DNA of 64,000 nt from Tsukamurella tyrosinosolvens (GTDB taxonomy: Bacteria > Actinomycetota > Actinomycetes > Mycobacteriales > Mycobacteriaceae): positions 3,844,001 through 3,908,000 of the forward strand of contig NZ_FNSA01000003.1 in assembly GCF_900104775.1 (NCBI RefSeq), read 5' to 3'. Below the pieces are notes generated by a model that made no database searches, had not been told where the DNA came from, and saw nothing but the letters and a program-made list of their open reading frames with translations. This document shows positions 50,279-60,600 of the stretch, one piece after another. The translations under genes and the position numbers were made by a program. Within the stretch, counting starts at the first letter, position 1; every line of letters starts with the position of its first letter.

Positions 50279-52369
50279 TCAGGCGTGCTCGGAGACGAGC
50301 GCGAGCACCTCGTCGCCGTACTTGTCCACCTTCGTCGAGCCGATGCCGTTGATCCGCACCAGCTGGGCGCGGGTGCGCGGCTGGTGCTCGGCGATGGCGA
50401 ACAGCGTCGCGTTGGAGAAGATCGTGTACGGCGGGACCTGCTGGTCGCGGGCCTGGCCGGTCCGCCAGATCTTCAGGGCCTCGACGAGCTCGTCGTTGAG
50501 ATCCGACGGGCAGTCCTCGCAGCGCGACCGGAGCTTCTCCTCACGGGTGTCGAGGATGCCGCCGCAGACGCGGCAGATGTCCGACGAGCGGCGCTTGCCC
50601 TTGCTGGGCCCGGAGTCGACGCGCGGCCTCCCGGCGTCGGCCTGGCCGGCGACGACGTCGAGGAACCGGGTGCGCTTGCGCGTCTTGCGGCCGCCCTCGT
50701 TGCGGGCGAGCGCCCACGACAGGTGCAGGTGCTCCCGGGCACGGGTGACGCCCACGTAGAGCAGGCGGCGCTCCTCCTCGATCGGCTCCGGATCGCCCTT
50801 GGCGATGGCCTGCGAGATCGGCACGGAGCCCTCGGTCAGGCCGACGAGGAAGACCGCGTCCCACTCCAGGCCCTTCGCCGCGTGCAGCGACGACAGCGTG
50901 ACGCCCTGCATCGTGGGCGGATGCTTGGCCTCGGCGCGGGCTCGGAGCTCGCCGATGAGCTCGGCCAGCGTGAGCCCCGGCCGCTCCTTCGCCAGGTCAG
51001 CGGTCAGCTCGACCAGCGCGCCGAGCGCCTGCCACCGCTCGAGGGCACGGGCACCGTCGGGCGCCTCCGGGGTGAGGCCGAGCGGCTCCAGGGCACCCTT
51101 GACCAGGGACAGCAGCTCGTCGCCCGCCACGCCGCCGAACTGGCCCGCGCGCTCCATGAGCGCGCGCACGGCCTGGCCGATCTCGGGCCGCTCGAAGAAG
51201 GCGCTGCCCCCGCGCACCTGGTACGGGATGCCGGCCTCGGTGAGCGCGGCTTCGTGCACGGCCGACTGGGCGTTGATCCGGTAGAGGATGGCGATCTCGC
51301 TGGCGGGGACGCCCTTGGCAAGCAGTTCGCGGATGCGCTTGGCGACGAGCTTCGCCTCCGCCGGCTCGTCGTCGACCTCGGCGTAGATCGGCGCCGGCCC
51401 GTCGGGACGCTGTCCGATGAGCTCGAGGCGCGTGCCGGCGACGCGGCCCTGCGCAGCACCGATCACCTTGTTGGCGAGCGCCACGACCTGCGGAGTGGAG
51501 CGGTAGTCGCGCTGCAGCCGGACGATGGTGGCGTCCTCGAAGCGGCGCGTGAAGTCGAGCAGGTAGTTCGGGGTGGCGCCGGTGAACGAATAGATGGTCT
51601 GGTTCGCGTCCCCCACCACCGTGAGGTCGTCGCGGTCGCCGAGCCAGGCGTTGAGGAGCTGCTGCTGCAGGGGCGTGACGTCCTGGTACTCGTCGACGAC
51701 GAAGCTGCGGTAGCGGTCGCGGAACTCCTCCGCGACCACGTGGTTGTCCTCGAGGATCGCGGCCGTGACCAGGATCAGGTCGTCGAAGTCGAGCAGGCGG
51801 TTGCCGTCCTGGTCGGTCTTGCGCCGCTCGTAGGCCGCGTAGACGTCGGCGACGGTGCCCGGTGCCATGGGGGCGGTGCGGCCCGCGTCCTCGACGGCCT
51901 TCGCGTAGGTCTCGGGCGTGACGAGCGAGGCCTTCGCCCAGTCGATCTCGCTGAGCAGGTCGCGGATGGTGTCGGTCTCGGGCCGCAGGTCGCAGTCGCG
52001 GGCGGCGCGGCCGATCACGGGGAACTTGTTGTCGAGCAGCTCCCAGCGGGTGTCTCCGATGGCGCGGGGCCAGAAGTAGCGCAGCTGCCGCATCGCGGCG
52101 GCGTGGAAGGTGACGGCCTGGACGCCCGGCTGCCCGTCGCCCCCGCCGATGCCCAGGCTGCGCAGCCGCGCCCGCATCTCCCCCGCGGCGCGCGAGGTGA
52201 ACGTGACGGCGAGAACCTGACCTGCGGCGACGTGCCCCGTGGACACCTGGTGCGCGATGCGGTGCGTGATGGTGCGGGTCTTGCCCGTGCCCGCGCCCGC
52301 CAGCAGGCACACCGGTCCGCGCGGCGCGAGAACCGCCTCTTGCTGTTCCGGGTCCAGTGCTTCGATCAC
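50279..52369 (-). CDS. uvrD2: UvrD-like superfamily I DNA helicase UvrD2
   Basis: 696 residues. Walker A LAGAGTGKTRT (Lys30), motif II VVDEYQDVTPLQQQLL, motif III VVGDANQTIYSF, motif VI LYVGVTRAREHLHLSWA. The C-terminus has a tetracysteine zinc motif (CRVCGGILDTREEKLRSRCEDC) and an HRDC domain (PPYTIFSNATLFAIAEHQPRTRAQLVRINGIGSTKVDKYG), the arrangement of mycobacterial UvrD2, which unwinds 3' to 5'. It lies next to mycoredoxin as in M. tuberculosis (Rv3198c). Confidence 0.96.
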   Translation of the reverse strand: MIEALDPEQQEAVLAPRGPVCLLAGAGTGKTRTITHRIAHQVSTGHVAAGQVLAVTFTSRAAGEMRARLRSLGIGGGDGQPGVQAVTFHAAAMRQLRYFWPRAIGDTRWELLDNKFPVIGRAARDCDLRPETDTIRDLLSEIDWAKASLVTPETYAKAVEDAGRTAPMAPGTVADVYAAYERRKTDQDGNRLLDFDDLILVTAAILEDNHVVAEEFRDRYRSFVVDEYQDVTPLQQQLLNAWLGDRDDLTVVGDANQTIYSFTGATPNYLLDFTRRFEDATIVRLQRDYRSTPQVVALANKVIGAAQGRVAGTRLELIGQRPDGPAPIYAEVDDEPAEAKLVAKRIRELLAKGVPASEIAILYRINAQSAVHEAALTEAGIPYQVRGGSAFFERPEIGQAVRALMERAGQFGGVAGDELLSLVKGALEPLGLTPEAPDGARALERWQALGALVELTADLAKERPGLTLAELIGELRARAEAKHPPTMQGVTLSSLHAAKGLEWDAVFLVGLTEGSVPISQAIAKGDPEPIEEERRLLYVGVTRAREHLHLSWALARNEGGRKTRKRTRFLDVVAGQADAGRPRVDSGPSKGKRRSSDICRVCGGILDTREEKLRSRCEDCPSDLNDELVEALKIWRTGQARDQQVPPYTIFSNATLFAIAEHQPRTRAQLVRINGIGSTKVDKYGDEVLALVSEHA

Positions 52370-52446
52370 ACCGTCGAGTATTCCAGCCGGGTCCGACAGG
52401 TCGGGGCCGGGGAAGAAGTGCGGGCGCGGCGTGGTTGAGTCAAGGC

Positions 52447-52686
52447 ATGAGCCAGCTGACGATGTACACCACCACGTGGTGCGGTTACTGCAACCGCCTC
52501 AAGACGGGCCTCAAGGCCAACGGGATCGAGTGGACCGAGATCAACATCGAGGAGGATCCCGCGGCCGCCCAGTTCGTGGAGGGCGTCAACGGCGGCAATC
52601 AGACGGTGCCCACCGTCAAGTACGAGGACGGCTCCACCGCCACCAACCCCTCCCTCGCCGACGTGAAGCGCAAGCTGGGCGTCTGA
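52447..52686 (+). CDS. mrx1: Mycoredoxin 1
   Basis: 79-residue glutaredoxin-fold protein. The active site WCGYC (Cys12, Cys15) and cis-Pro motif TVPTV are intact. It reduces mixed disulphides of mycothiol with proteins. The small size and adjacency to uvrD2 match Rv3198A. Confidence 0.94.
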   Translation: MSQLTMYTTTWCGYCNRLKTGLKANGIEWTEINIEEDPAAAQFVEGVNGGNQTVPTVKYEDGSTATNPSLADVKRKLGV

Positions 52687-52705
52687 CGCCTCCGACCCGA
52701 CGAAT

Positions 52706-52749
52706 GTCCGGTCATCCGTCTCAGCGATCGTTGAGACCGATGACCGGAC
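52706..52749 (+). terminator. Long hairpin terminator after mycoredoxin
   Basis: GTCCGGTCATC, C, GTCTCA, an 8-base loop, TGAGAC, C, GATGACCGGAC: an 18-bp stem with one internal mismatch, followed by TTTCTCGTTT. The remaining 180 bases before nudC hold nothing I recognise. Confidence 0.85.
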
Positions 52750-52932
52750 TTTCTCGTTTCGGCTATCACACCGCCGCGAGAAGGCCCGCCGCTCGGCATC
52801 TCCACCACACGCGTCGAGTCCGCGCCGACGCTGCCGAGATAGACGAACGCTGCCGGGGGTCGGCAGCGCCCACGACTTTCGGAAGCGCGCGACCGGCGGC
52901 GGTCACCACTCGGCGGCACCGTGAACCGGCCT

Positions 52933-53835
52933 CTACGCCTCCGCCCAGGCCTCGGTGATCGCGCGGGCGATGGAGATGGAGTTGGGCAGCAGCAGCGGGG
53001 CGTCGGGGGCGTCGGTGCTCCAGTCGCCCGCGGCGAGCGCGTCGCGCACCTGCGTCCGGCTGAACCAGTGCGCCTCGGCGATCTCGCCGTCACGGAAGTC
53101 CACGACCGCGTCGCGGGACGCGCGGGCGGTGAAGCCCAGCATCAGCGAGCGCGGGAAGGGCCAGGGCTGGCTGGCGACGTAGGTGATCTCGTCGACCTCG
53201 ATCCCCGCCTCCTCGCGCAGCTCCCGCGCGACGCACTGCTCCAGCGATTCGCCCGGCTCGACGAACCCGGCGAACAGGGAGAAGAGCCGCTCCGGCCACT
53301 GGTGCTGGCGGCCGAGCAGGACGTGGTCGGCACCGTCGTGCACCAGGGTGATCATCGCGCCGTCGGTGCGGGGGAACTCCTCGCGGCCGTCGGCGGTGGT
53401 GCGCACCCAGCCGGCCTTCCCGGGGAGCGTCGGCGCACCGTCGACGGGCGAGAACCCGGCGGTGGCGTGCCAGTTGAGGATGCCGAGGGCCTGCGCGAGC
53501 AGCGCGGAGTCGACCGGCGAGAGCAGGTGGCCGCGCATCCGGAGGTCGGCGCCGTCGAACTTCTCGACGCGCAGCGCGAAGACGATCGCCCCGTCGACCC
53601 GGCCCAGCAGCACCGCGTCGGCCGGGCGCGACGGCGCGACCTCGTGCCCGCGGGCGAAGACGAGGTCGGTGCCGTCGAGGTCGAAGCGGCCGCGCGGGTC
53701 GAGGCGCAGCACCTTGGCGGTCGCCCAGGCCGCGTCGAGTGCGGCGTCATCGGCGCGCAGTTCGTCGGCGCGGTCGACGTGATAGCGCGAGAGGAGCGGG
53801 GGCACGGTCAGACTGAGCTTCGCCACGCTCATCAT
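52933..53835 (-). CDS. nudC: NADH pyrophosphatase (NAD+ diphosphatase) NudC
   Basis: 300 residues from the ATG at 53835 (a second ATG follows). The Nudix box GFVEPGESLEQCVARELREEAGIEV is followed, 8 residues later, by SQPWPFPRSLMLGF, the diagnostic NudC signature. No CxxC...CxxC zinc ribbon is visible between the N-terminal domain and the Nudix fold, unlike E. coli NudC. It hydrolyses NAD(H) and NAD-capped RNA. Its start is 14 bases from the divergent sulfurtransferase gene. Confidence 0.94.
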   Translation of the reverse strand: MMSVAKLSLTVPPLLSRYHVDRADELRADDAALDAAWATAKVLRLDPRGRFDLDGTDLVFARGHEVAPSRPADAVLLGRVDGAIVFALRVEKFDGADLRMRGHLLSPVDSALLAQALGILNWHATAGFSPVDGAPTLPGKAGWVRTTADGREEFPRTDGAMITLVHDGADHVLLGRQHQWPERLFSLFAGFVEPGESLEQCVARELREEAGIEVDEITYVASQPWPFPRSLMLGFTARASRDAVVDFRDGEIAEAHWFSRTQVRDALAAGDWSTDAPDAPLLLPNSISIARAITEAWAEA

Positions 53836-53849
53836 CGTAGGCTGACCGC

Positions 53850-54644
53850 ATGATCGAACCGTTCGTGGACGCCGCGTGGGTGCGGGCCAACCCCGGCGTG
53901 ATCCTCGCCGACACCCGCTGCTACCTCGACGGGCGGTCCACCCGCGAGGCTTACGACGCCGGACACCTCCCCGGCGCGGTGTACGTCGACCTCGACGGCT
54001 ACCTCGCCGCCGAGCCCTCGCTCGCCGAGGGCCGGCACCCGCTGCCCACACCTGAGGCCTTCGCGGCCGGGCTCTCCGCCGCGGGCATCGGCGACGGCGC
54101 GACGGTGGTCGCCTACGACGACGCCGGCGGCGTCATGGCCGCGCGCCTGGTCTGGCTGCTGCGCGCCCTCGGCGAATCGGCCGCGCTGCTCGACGGCCCG
54201 CTCGGCCCGCTCGACGAGACCGGCACCGTCGTGCCCGCGCCCGCGACCTTCACCCCGCGTCCGTGGCCCGCGGGCCGCCTGGCGTCGATCGACGAAGCAG
54301 CGGCGGGCGCAGTCCCCGTGATCGACGCGCGCCCCGCGGAACGGTTCCGCGGCGAGAACGAGACCGTCGACCCGCGCGCGGGCCACATCCCCGGCGCGGT
54401 CAGCGTGCCGTGCCGGGAGAACGTGTCCGACGGTGCGCTGCTCCCCCGCGCGACCCTCCGAGCGCGGTTCGAGCAGGCCGGCCTGCGGCCGGGCGAGGAC
54501 TTCATCGCCTACTGCGGCTCCGGCGTCACCGCCTGCCACGACCTGCTCAGCTCGGAGCACGCCGGCTTCCCCGGCGGCCGCCTCTACCCGGGTTCGTGGT
54601 CGCAGTACGCGGCCACCGACCGGCCCGCCGCGACGGGCGCCTGA
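53850..54644 (+). CDS. Thiosulfate/3-mercaptopyruvate sulfurtransferase (two rhodanese domains)
   Basis: 264 residues. Inactive N-terminal rhodanese domain (ILADTRCYLDGRSTREAYDAGHLPGAVYVDLDGYL) and active C-terminal domain (VIDARPAERFRGENETVDPRAGHIPGAVSVP). The persulfide-bearing Cys is in FIAYCGSGVTACHDLL, near residue 216. The loop CGSGVTA is the mercaptopyruvate sulfurtransferase type (SseA). It moves sulfane sulfur to cyanide or thiols. Followed after 2 bases by a small lipoprotein gene. Confidence 0.92.
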   Translation: MIEPFVDAAWVRANPGVILADTRCYLDGRSTREAYDAGHLPGAVYVDLDGYLAAEPSLAEGRHPLPTPEAFAAGLSAAGIGDGATVVAYDDAGGVMAARLVWLLRALGESAALLDGPLGPLDETGTVVPAPATFTPRPWPAGRLASIDEAAAGAVPVIDARPAERFRGENETVDPRAGHIPGAVSVPCRENVSDGALLPRATLRARFEQAGLRPGEDFIAYCGSGVTACHDLLSSEHAGFPGGRLYPGSWSQYAATDRPAATGA

Positions 54645-54646
54645 CC

Positions 54647-55069
54647 GTGCGGGCCCGACTCGCCCTGGCGACCGTCGCGGTCCTCGTCGGAGGGTGTTCG
54701 TGGCCCGGCGGCGAGCCGGTCGTCCAGCGCCACTGTCTCACCGACGACGGGCCGAAGCTGCTGTCGGAAGCGCGGGTTCCGGCCGACGCCGAGCAGATGG
54801 GGGTGCGACTCGTCCAACTGAGTTCGGATTGCGGCCTCGATATGGGCTCCCGGTTCTCCATCGAGGCCGGGCCCGCGAGCGTTGCCACCCTCGTGCAGCG
54901 TATGGGCATGGACCGCAGTCGCGAACGCGGCTCGGTCGGGTCGACGGGCTATTGGGTTCAGGACCGCGTCCAGACGCCGACCTTCGGTTCGCTGGTCCGC
55001 GACCTGAAGATCGACTCCACGACCACGGCGGGCACCGTCAACGGTGTCCTGCAGCTCTTCACCACCTGA
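54647..55069 (+). CDS. Small lipoprotein of unknown function
   Basis: 140 residues from the GTG at 54647. The signal VRARLALATVAVLVGGCSW ends in a lipobox (LVGG-Cys, Cys17). The mature part has two more cysteines (QRHCLTDDG; SSDCGLDMG) that may pair, and a folded region DMGSRFSIEAGPASVATLVQRMG...YWVQDRVQTPTFGSLVRDLKIDSTTT. It nearly touches the sulfurtransferase gene, so they are probably co-transcribed. No family recognised. Confidence 0.65.
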   Translation: MRARLALATVAVLVGGCSWPGGEPVVQRHCLTDDGPKLLSEARVPADAEQMGVRLVQLSSDCGLDMGSRFSIEAGPASVATLVQRMGMDRSRERGSVGSTGYWVQDRVQTPTFGSLVRDLKIDSTTTAGTVNGVLQLFTT

Positions 55070-55129
55070 CCCGCCGCAACCGGGGACTGACGCGCGGCGG
55101 GGGACGTCGCTCGCTGGTTCAATGTCCGC

Positions 55130-55999
55130 ATGGCCCAGGATTTCCGGTTCGGTGCGGCGCTCGGCGCCTCGACGTCCCGTGCGGCGTGGGTGGAGCGCTG
55201 TCGGCGCGCGGAGGGGCTCGGCTTCGACGTGATCGGCGTTCCCGACCACCTCGGCATGCTCGCGCCCATCCCCGCGATGATGCTCGCGGCGGAGGCCACG
55301 GAGCGGGTGCGTCTCAACACCTTCGTGCTCAACGCCCCCTTCTACAGCCCTGCGCTCCTCGCGCGCGAGGCCGCCACCGTCGACCTGCTCACCGACGGGC
55401 GGGTGGAGCTCGGGCTCGGCGCGGGCTACGCCGCCGCCGAATTCGAGCGCGCCGGCATCCCGTTCCCGTCGGCGCGCGAGCGCGTCGACCTGCTCGACGC
55501 CACGGCGGCCGCCCTGCGCGCCGCCTTCGCGGACCCGCAGCACACGCCGCGCCCGGCGCAGCCCGGCGGGCCGCCCCTGTTCATCGCCGGGTGGGGCGAC
55601 CGGCTGCTGGGCGTCGCGGCGCGGCACGCCGCCATCGTCGGGCTCACCGGCGCGCGCACCGACGACGCCGGGCGCCTGCGGCTCACCACTGAGGCCGACG
55701 CCGTAGGCCGGATCGCGCACCTGAACGGCCTGCTCGGCGAGCGTGCGGGCACCGTCGAGATCAACCTGGTGATCCAGGCGCTCCTCCCGTCGGGCACGGG
55801 CCGGCCGGAGCGGCTCACCGAGCGCGTCATGTGGGACGAGGCGGCGCCCGAGGAGTACATCAGCCTGCTCGTCGGCACCCCGCGCGCCATGGCGGACCGC
55901 CTGCTCGAACTCCGGGAGCGGCACGGCATCGGCTACCTCACGGTGCTCGATCACAACCTCGAGGCGATGGCCCCGGTCATCGAGTTGCTGCGGAGCTAG
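55130..55999 (+). CDS. LLM-class F420-dependent oxidoreductase
   Basis: 289-residue luciferase-like barrel: DFRFGAALGASTSRAAWVERCRRAEGLGFDVIGVPDHLG, RVRLNTFVLNAPFYSPALLAREAATVDLLTDGRVELGLGAGY and a C-terminal IGYLTVLDHNLEAMAPVI. The F420-type pattern is stronger than in the protein at 33950. The substrate is unknown. It overlaps the convergent K+ channel gene by 4 bp. Confidence 0.88.
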   Translation: MAQDFRFGAALGASTSRAAWVERCRRAEGLGFDVIGVPDHLGMLAPIPAMMLAAEATERVRLNTFVLNAPFYSPALLAREAATVDLLTDGRVELGLGAGYAAAEFERAGIPFPSARERVDLLDATAAALRAAFADPQHTPRPAQPGGPPLFIAGWGDRLLGVAARHAAIVGLTGARTDDAGRLRLTTEADAVGRIAHLNGLLGERAGTVEINLVIQALLPSGTGRPERLTERVMWDEAAPEEYISLLVGTPRAMADRLLELRERHGIGYLTVLDHNLEAMAPVIELLRS

Positions 56000-57099
56000 C
56001 CGGACGCCTTGACGTCGGCGTTGCGGACGAACAGCAGCCGGTCGCCGGCCTCGACGACCGACACCGCGGGCGAGTCGACGCGGTACAGGTTGCCCTTGCG
56101 GACCACGCCCAGAACGATGTTCGGCAGGTGCCGCGGCGAACGGCCGACCTCGACGCGGGTCACCTCGCGCTCGGCGATGTTGAAGCCGTCGCCGGGCGAG
56201 AGCAGGTCCTCGATCATCTCCACGACCGACGGGGTGGTTGTCGCCATGCCGAGCAGGCGGCCCGCCGTCTCCGAGGAGACGACCACCGAATCGGCGCCGG
56301 ACTGGCGCAGCAGGTGGGTGTTCTCGGACTCGCGGATCGAGGCGACGATCTTGGCGCGCGGCGCGAGCTCGCGGGCGGTCAGGGTGACCATCACCGCGGC
56401 GTCGTCGCGGTTGGCGCCGATGATGATCGACGCGGCGCGCGGCGCACCGGCGAGCCGGAGCACGTCGGCCTTCGTGGCGTCGCCGCGCACCGTGACGAGG
56501 CCGTCGATCTCGGCGACCTCGAGCGCGGCCTGATCGGTGTCGACGACGACGATCTTGCTCGGCTCGATGCCGTCGTTGATCATCGCGCTCACCGCGGTCC
56601 GGCCCTTCGTGCCGTAGCCCACGACGATCGTGTGGTTGTGCACCGCTGACCTCCAACGTTGGATCTTGAACGCCTGGCGGGACCGCTCCGTGAGCACCTG
56701 GAGCGTGGTTCCGACCAAGACGATGAGGAAGAGAATGCGCAGCGGGGTGATCAGCAGGACGTTGATCAGGCGCGCGGATTGGGTGACCGGGGTGATGTCG
56801 CCGTAGCCCGTGGTCGAGAGGGAGACGGTGGCGTAGTAGAGGCAGTCGAGGAAGGTCAGCGACGTCTTGCCCTCGAGCCCCGCTTCGATCGCGGAGTCCC
56901 GGTACCCGTCGCGCTCGATGTAGACGATGAACACCGCCAGGAACAGCGCGCCCAGCGCGACCAGGACCCGGGCGCCGATGGCGCGCCACGGGTTGGTGGA
57001 GTCCCCCGCGGGGATGCGGAGGACGCTGACCAGCGCGTGGTCGGGGAGATCCGTCAGTTCGGACTTGCTCCGTCTACGGAACGTGGTGCGTGCGGACAT
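55996..57099 (-). CDS. Two-helix potassium channel with TrkA-N (RCK) domain
   Basis: 367 residues. Helix 1 (ARVLVALGALFLAVFIVYIE), pore with selectivity filter SLSTTGYGDITP (TTGYGD), helix 2 (ITPLRILFLIVLVGTTLQVL), then a Rossmann-like RCK domain (HTIVVGYGTKGRTAVSAMI, DTDQAALEVAEIDGLVTVRGDATKADVL) and a C-terminal TrkA-C-like part. Same arrangement as Rv3200c. It adjusts K+ flux and membrane potential in response to nucleotides or ions bound by the RCK domain. Confidence 0.93.
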   Translation of the reverse strand: MSARTTFRRRSKSELTDLPDHALVSVLRIPAGDSTNPWRAIGARVLVALGALFLAVFIVYIERDGYRDSAIEAGLEGKTSLTFLDCLYYATVSLSTTGYGDITPVTQSARLINVLLITPLRILFLIVLVGTTLQVLTERSRQAFKIQRWRSAVHNHTIVVGYGTKGRTAVSAMINDGIEPSKIVVVDTDQAALEVAEIDGLVTVRGDATKADVLRLAGAPRAASIIIGANRDDAAVMVTLTARELAPRAKIVASIRESENTHLLRQSGADSVVVSSETAGRLLGMATTTPSVVEMIEDLLSPGDGFNIAEREVTRVEVGRSPRHLPNIVLGVVRKGNLYRVDSPAVSVVEAGDRLLFVRNADVKASG

Positions 57100-57195
57100 A
57101 CCTACCTGGACGATTCCTCGCGAGAATTGCTGGTCGTTACCCGTCCGGTCTAGCACGTCCGGCGGAGCCGACGTGCAATCTGCCACAATCTTCAG

Positions 57196-57603
57196 ATGGT
57201 GTCCACAAACCGGCCCGCCCGCCGTACCGACAAGCTCGCCCGCGGCATGGCCGCGTCCCTCGCCGGGATGGGTGCGCTGCACTTCGTCGCGCCGAAGCCC
57301 TTCGACGCGATCGTGCCGCCGAATCTCCCGCTGGGCCTCACGCCCCGCCGCGCGACGCAGCTGTCGGGCGTCGCGGAGCTGACCACCGCCGCACTGCTCG
57401 CCGCGCCGAAGACCCGCCGGCTCGGCGGCGTGGCCGCGGCCGCGCTGTTCGCCGCGGTGTTCCCGGCGAACGTCCACATGGCGCAGCAGTGGTCGGACAA
57501 GCCCCTGCCGCTGAAGCTGGGCGCCTACGCGCGCCTGCCGCTGCAGCTGCCGATGGTCGTCTCCGCCGTGAAGATCGCGCGCGACAAGGGCGACGCGGCC
57601 TAG
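57196..57603 (+). CDS. Small DoxX-like membrane protein
   Basis: 135 residues with about four short hydrophobic helices: LARGMAASLAGMGALHFVAPKPFDAIVPPNLP, then the arginine-rich loop GLTPRRATQLSG, VAELTTAALLAAPKTRR and AAAALFAAVFPANVHMAQQW. The LHF...P..FD..VP..LP pattern resembles DoxX-like proteins. It ends 4 bp inside the convergent adnB. No specific function is supported. Confidence 0.72.
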   Translation: MVSTNRPARRTDKLARGMAASLAGMGALHFVAPKPFDAIVPPNLPLGLTPRRATQLSGVAELTTAALLAAPKTRRLGGVAAAALFAAVFPANVHMAQQWSDKPLPLKLGAYARLPLQLPMVVSAVKIARDKGDAA

Positions 57604-60600
57604 CCCTCCCCCGCGCTCGTGATCAGGTCCGCCAGGCCCTGGTGCTCGAGCAGGTCCGACGGTGCCACCGTCTCCCCGGAGCGGACGTAGAAGAACGCCG
57701 CCCGCACGTCGTCGACGGGCACGTCGCGCAGGCGGGCCCACGCCAGCCGGTACGCGGCGAGCTGGACCGCGGCGGCCCGCTCGTCCGCGGGTTCGGTCGG
57801 CCGCACGCCCGTCTTCCAATCGACGACGGTGAAGCCGCCGCCCGGGTCGCGGAAGACGGCGTCCATCCGCCCGCGCACGACGGTGCCGGCGGCCGCGATC
57901 TCGAACGGCACCTCGATGTCGACGGGGGTGCGCGCCGCCCACTCGCTCTCCTCGAACCGCCGCTGCAGGAGCGCCAGGTTCTCGTCGGCGCCGGCATCCC
58001 CGTCGGCGGCACCGGGCAGTTCGTCGAGGTCCAGCAGCCGCGACGCGCCGTACCGGCGCTCGAGCCAGGCGTGGAAGGCGGTGCCGCGCCGCGCGTACGG
58101 GTTCGGCTTGAACGGCACGGGCCGGCGCAGCCGGCTCGCGAACGTGGCGGGGCTGCGGCGCAGCTCCACCAGCTGGCTCACCGAGACCTCCCGCGGCACC
58201 GCGACCTCCAGCTCCGCCTGCGCCTGCCGGGCCCGCTCGGCCAGCAGGGCCGTGACCTCCGCGGCCCAGCCGTACGGGTCGGGCTCCTCGGGATCGGGTT
58301 CCGCGGCACCGCGGTCGAGCTCGGCGAGCACCAGCTCGGCGCCCGCGTCCACCTCCGCGCGGTGGGCGCCGAGGAAGTCGCGCGGCCAGGGCAGACGGAT
58401 CGGCTCGGTCTCCAGCGGGTTCGGCGCGTCCTCGAGGAGCTCCCCGGCCCACTCCACCACCGCGTCCGGGGCGTGATCGCGCGCCGCGACGAGGAAGCGC
58501 GACGGCGCCTTCGGCGTCTTCACATCCTCGCTCCAATAGTGCCCGGACAGCAGGAGCACCGACTGCGTGCGGGTGACGGCGACGTAGAACAGGCGCTCGT
58601 CCTCGTGCATGTTCATGCCCTTGAGCGCCGTGCGGTGGGCGTCCAAGGCGTCTTCAAGATCCTTGCGATTGTTGCAACCATCGAGGTCGAGGCGGGGCAC
58701 GCCGTCACCGGCGCCGGGAGCGGAGCGAGCGGGCCCATCGTCAACGGAGCCGCCGGGCTCTGCCAGGTCGCCACGCAGGTTCGGCTGCAGCTCGGCGGGC
58801 GTCGAGAGCCAGGTGGGCAGCGCCCGGTTCGACGGGAAGATGCCCTCGGACAGGTGCGGCACTGCCACCACGTCCCATTCGAGGCCCTTCGCGGAGTGCA
58901 CCGTGAGCACCTGCACCCGGTCGGTGGCGACCTCCACGTCGCCCGGGGTGAGGCCGCCCTCCACCTTCTCCGCGGCGGCGAGGAAGGCGAGCAGGCCGGG
59001 CAGGGTGGCGGTGGGCCGCTCGGCGTACGAGACGACCACGTCGGCGAAGGCGTCGAGGTGCTCGCGGCCGGTGGCGCGGCCGCCGAGCTGCCGGGACGCG
59101 CGGATGCGGGTCTCGATGCTCACGCCCAGCACGCGCTCGGCCTCGGCCACGACCTCGGGCAGCGGATGCCCGAGGCGTTCGCGGACGTGCCGCACCTCGC
59201 GGTCGAGGGACCGGATCTTCCCCAGGCCCGCGGCGGAGTAGTCGGAGTCCGGCCCGGGGTCGGCGATCGCGTCGCCGAGCCCGGCGGCGTCGAGGCTCTC
59301 GGAGGGCAGCGTCGCGTCGAGGGCGGCGTCGAGCTGCTCCGGCGTGGCGACGGCGCCCGCGGCCGCGCGGCCCGTCGTGTGCGCGATCCGGCGCGCGCGG
59401 TTCCACAGGGCCCGCAGGTCGGCGGCGCCGAGCTGCCAGCGCGGCCCGGTGAGCAGCCGCATCGCGGCGGTCCCCGCGAGCGGCTCGACGGCCAGCCGCA
59501 GCAGCGCCACGACGTCCTGCACCTCGGGGGTGCTCAGCAGTCCGCCCAGGCCCACCACCTCCACGGGCACGCCGCGCTCGCCGAGGGCGGTGGCGATGCC
59601 GGCCGAGTCGGCGTTGCGGCGCACGAGCACCGCGACCGTCGGCGGCTCCTCCCCCGCCTCGATCCGGCCGCGCCACTGCTCCGCGATCGCGTCGGCGACC
59701 CAGTCCCGCTCGTCGATCACCGTGGAGTGCAGGGCGATCCGCAGGTCGCCCTCCGGCGCGTCGGGCCGCGCCTTGAGCTCGGAGACGGGGACGCCGCGGC
59801 TGCGCAGGTCCTCGGAGACGGCGTTGGCGAGGCTGAGCGCGCTCGTCGGATTGCGCCAGCTGGTCAGCAGTTCGCGGCGCGGTGCGGGCGCCCCGTCCGC
59901 CTGCGGGAAGTCCGTGGCGAACCGGGGCAGGTTCGCCGCCGACGCCCCGCGCCAGCCGTAGATCGACTGGATCGGGTCGCCCACCGCGGTCACGGCGGCG
60001 GCGCCCGCCGGGCCGCCGAACAGCGACGCCAGCAGCATCCGCTGCGCGTGCCCGGTGTCCTGGTACTCGTCGAGCAGGACCGCCCCGAACCGGGCGCGCT
60101 CGAGACCCGCGACATCGGGATTGGCGAGCGCCAGCTGCGCGGCCAGCCCCATCTGGCTGCCGAAGTCGAGGACCTCGCGGGCCCGCATCTCCGCGGCCAC
60201 GGCCCGCACCAGCGGGATCAGCCGGCGCCGCTGCTCCTGCACCTCGGCGGCCTTGAGCAGCGCCGCGTTGGGGGCCGCCCGCTGCCGCGGCCCCGGCGGG
60301 AGCAGGCCGATGAGCCGCTCCAGCTCGTCGTCGTCGGCCTCCAGCTGATCGGGCGTGACGAGGTGGTCGGCGAGCGCCCCCGACAGCCCGAGCACCCACT
60401 CCGTGAGGTTCGCCGGGTTCCGGTCCAGCTCCAGCGCCTCGTCCCACCCGGTGACCACGTCGTACGCGATCTGCCACCGCTCCGTCTCCGAGACCAGCCG
60501 CACCGACGGCTCGACGGGCAGCAGCATGCCGTAGTCGCCGAGCAACCGACCCGCGTAGGCGTGGTACGTGCTGATCTCGGGTTCGACGGTGCGCAGCGAC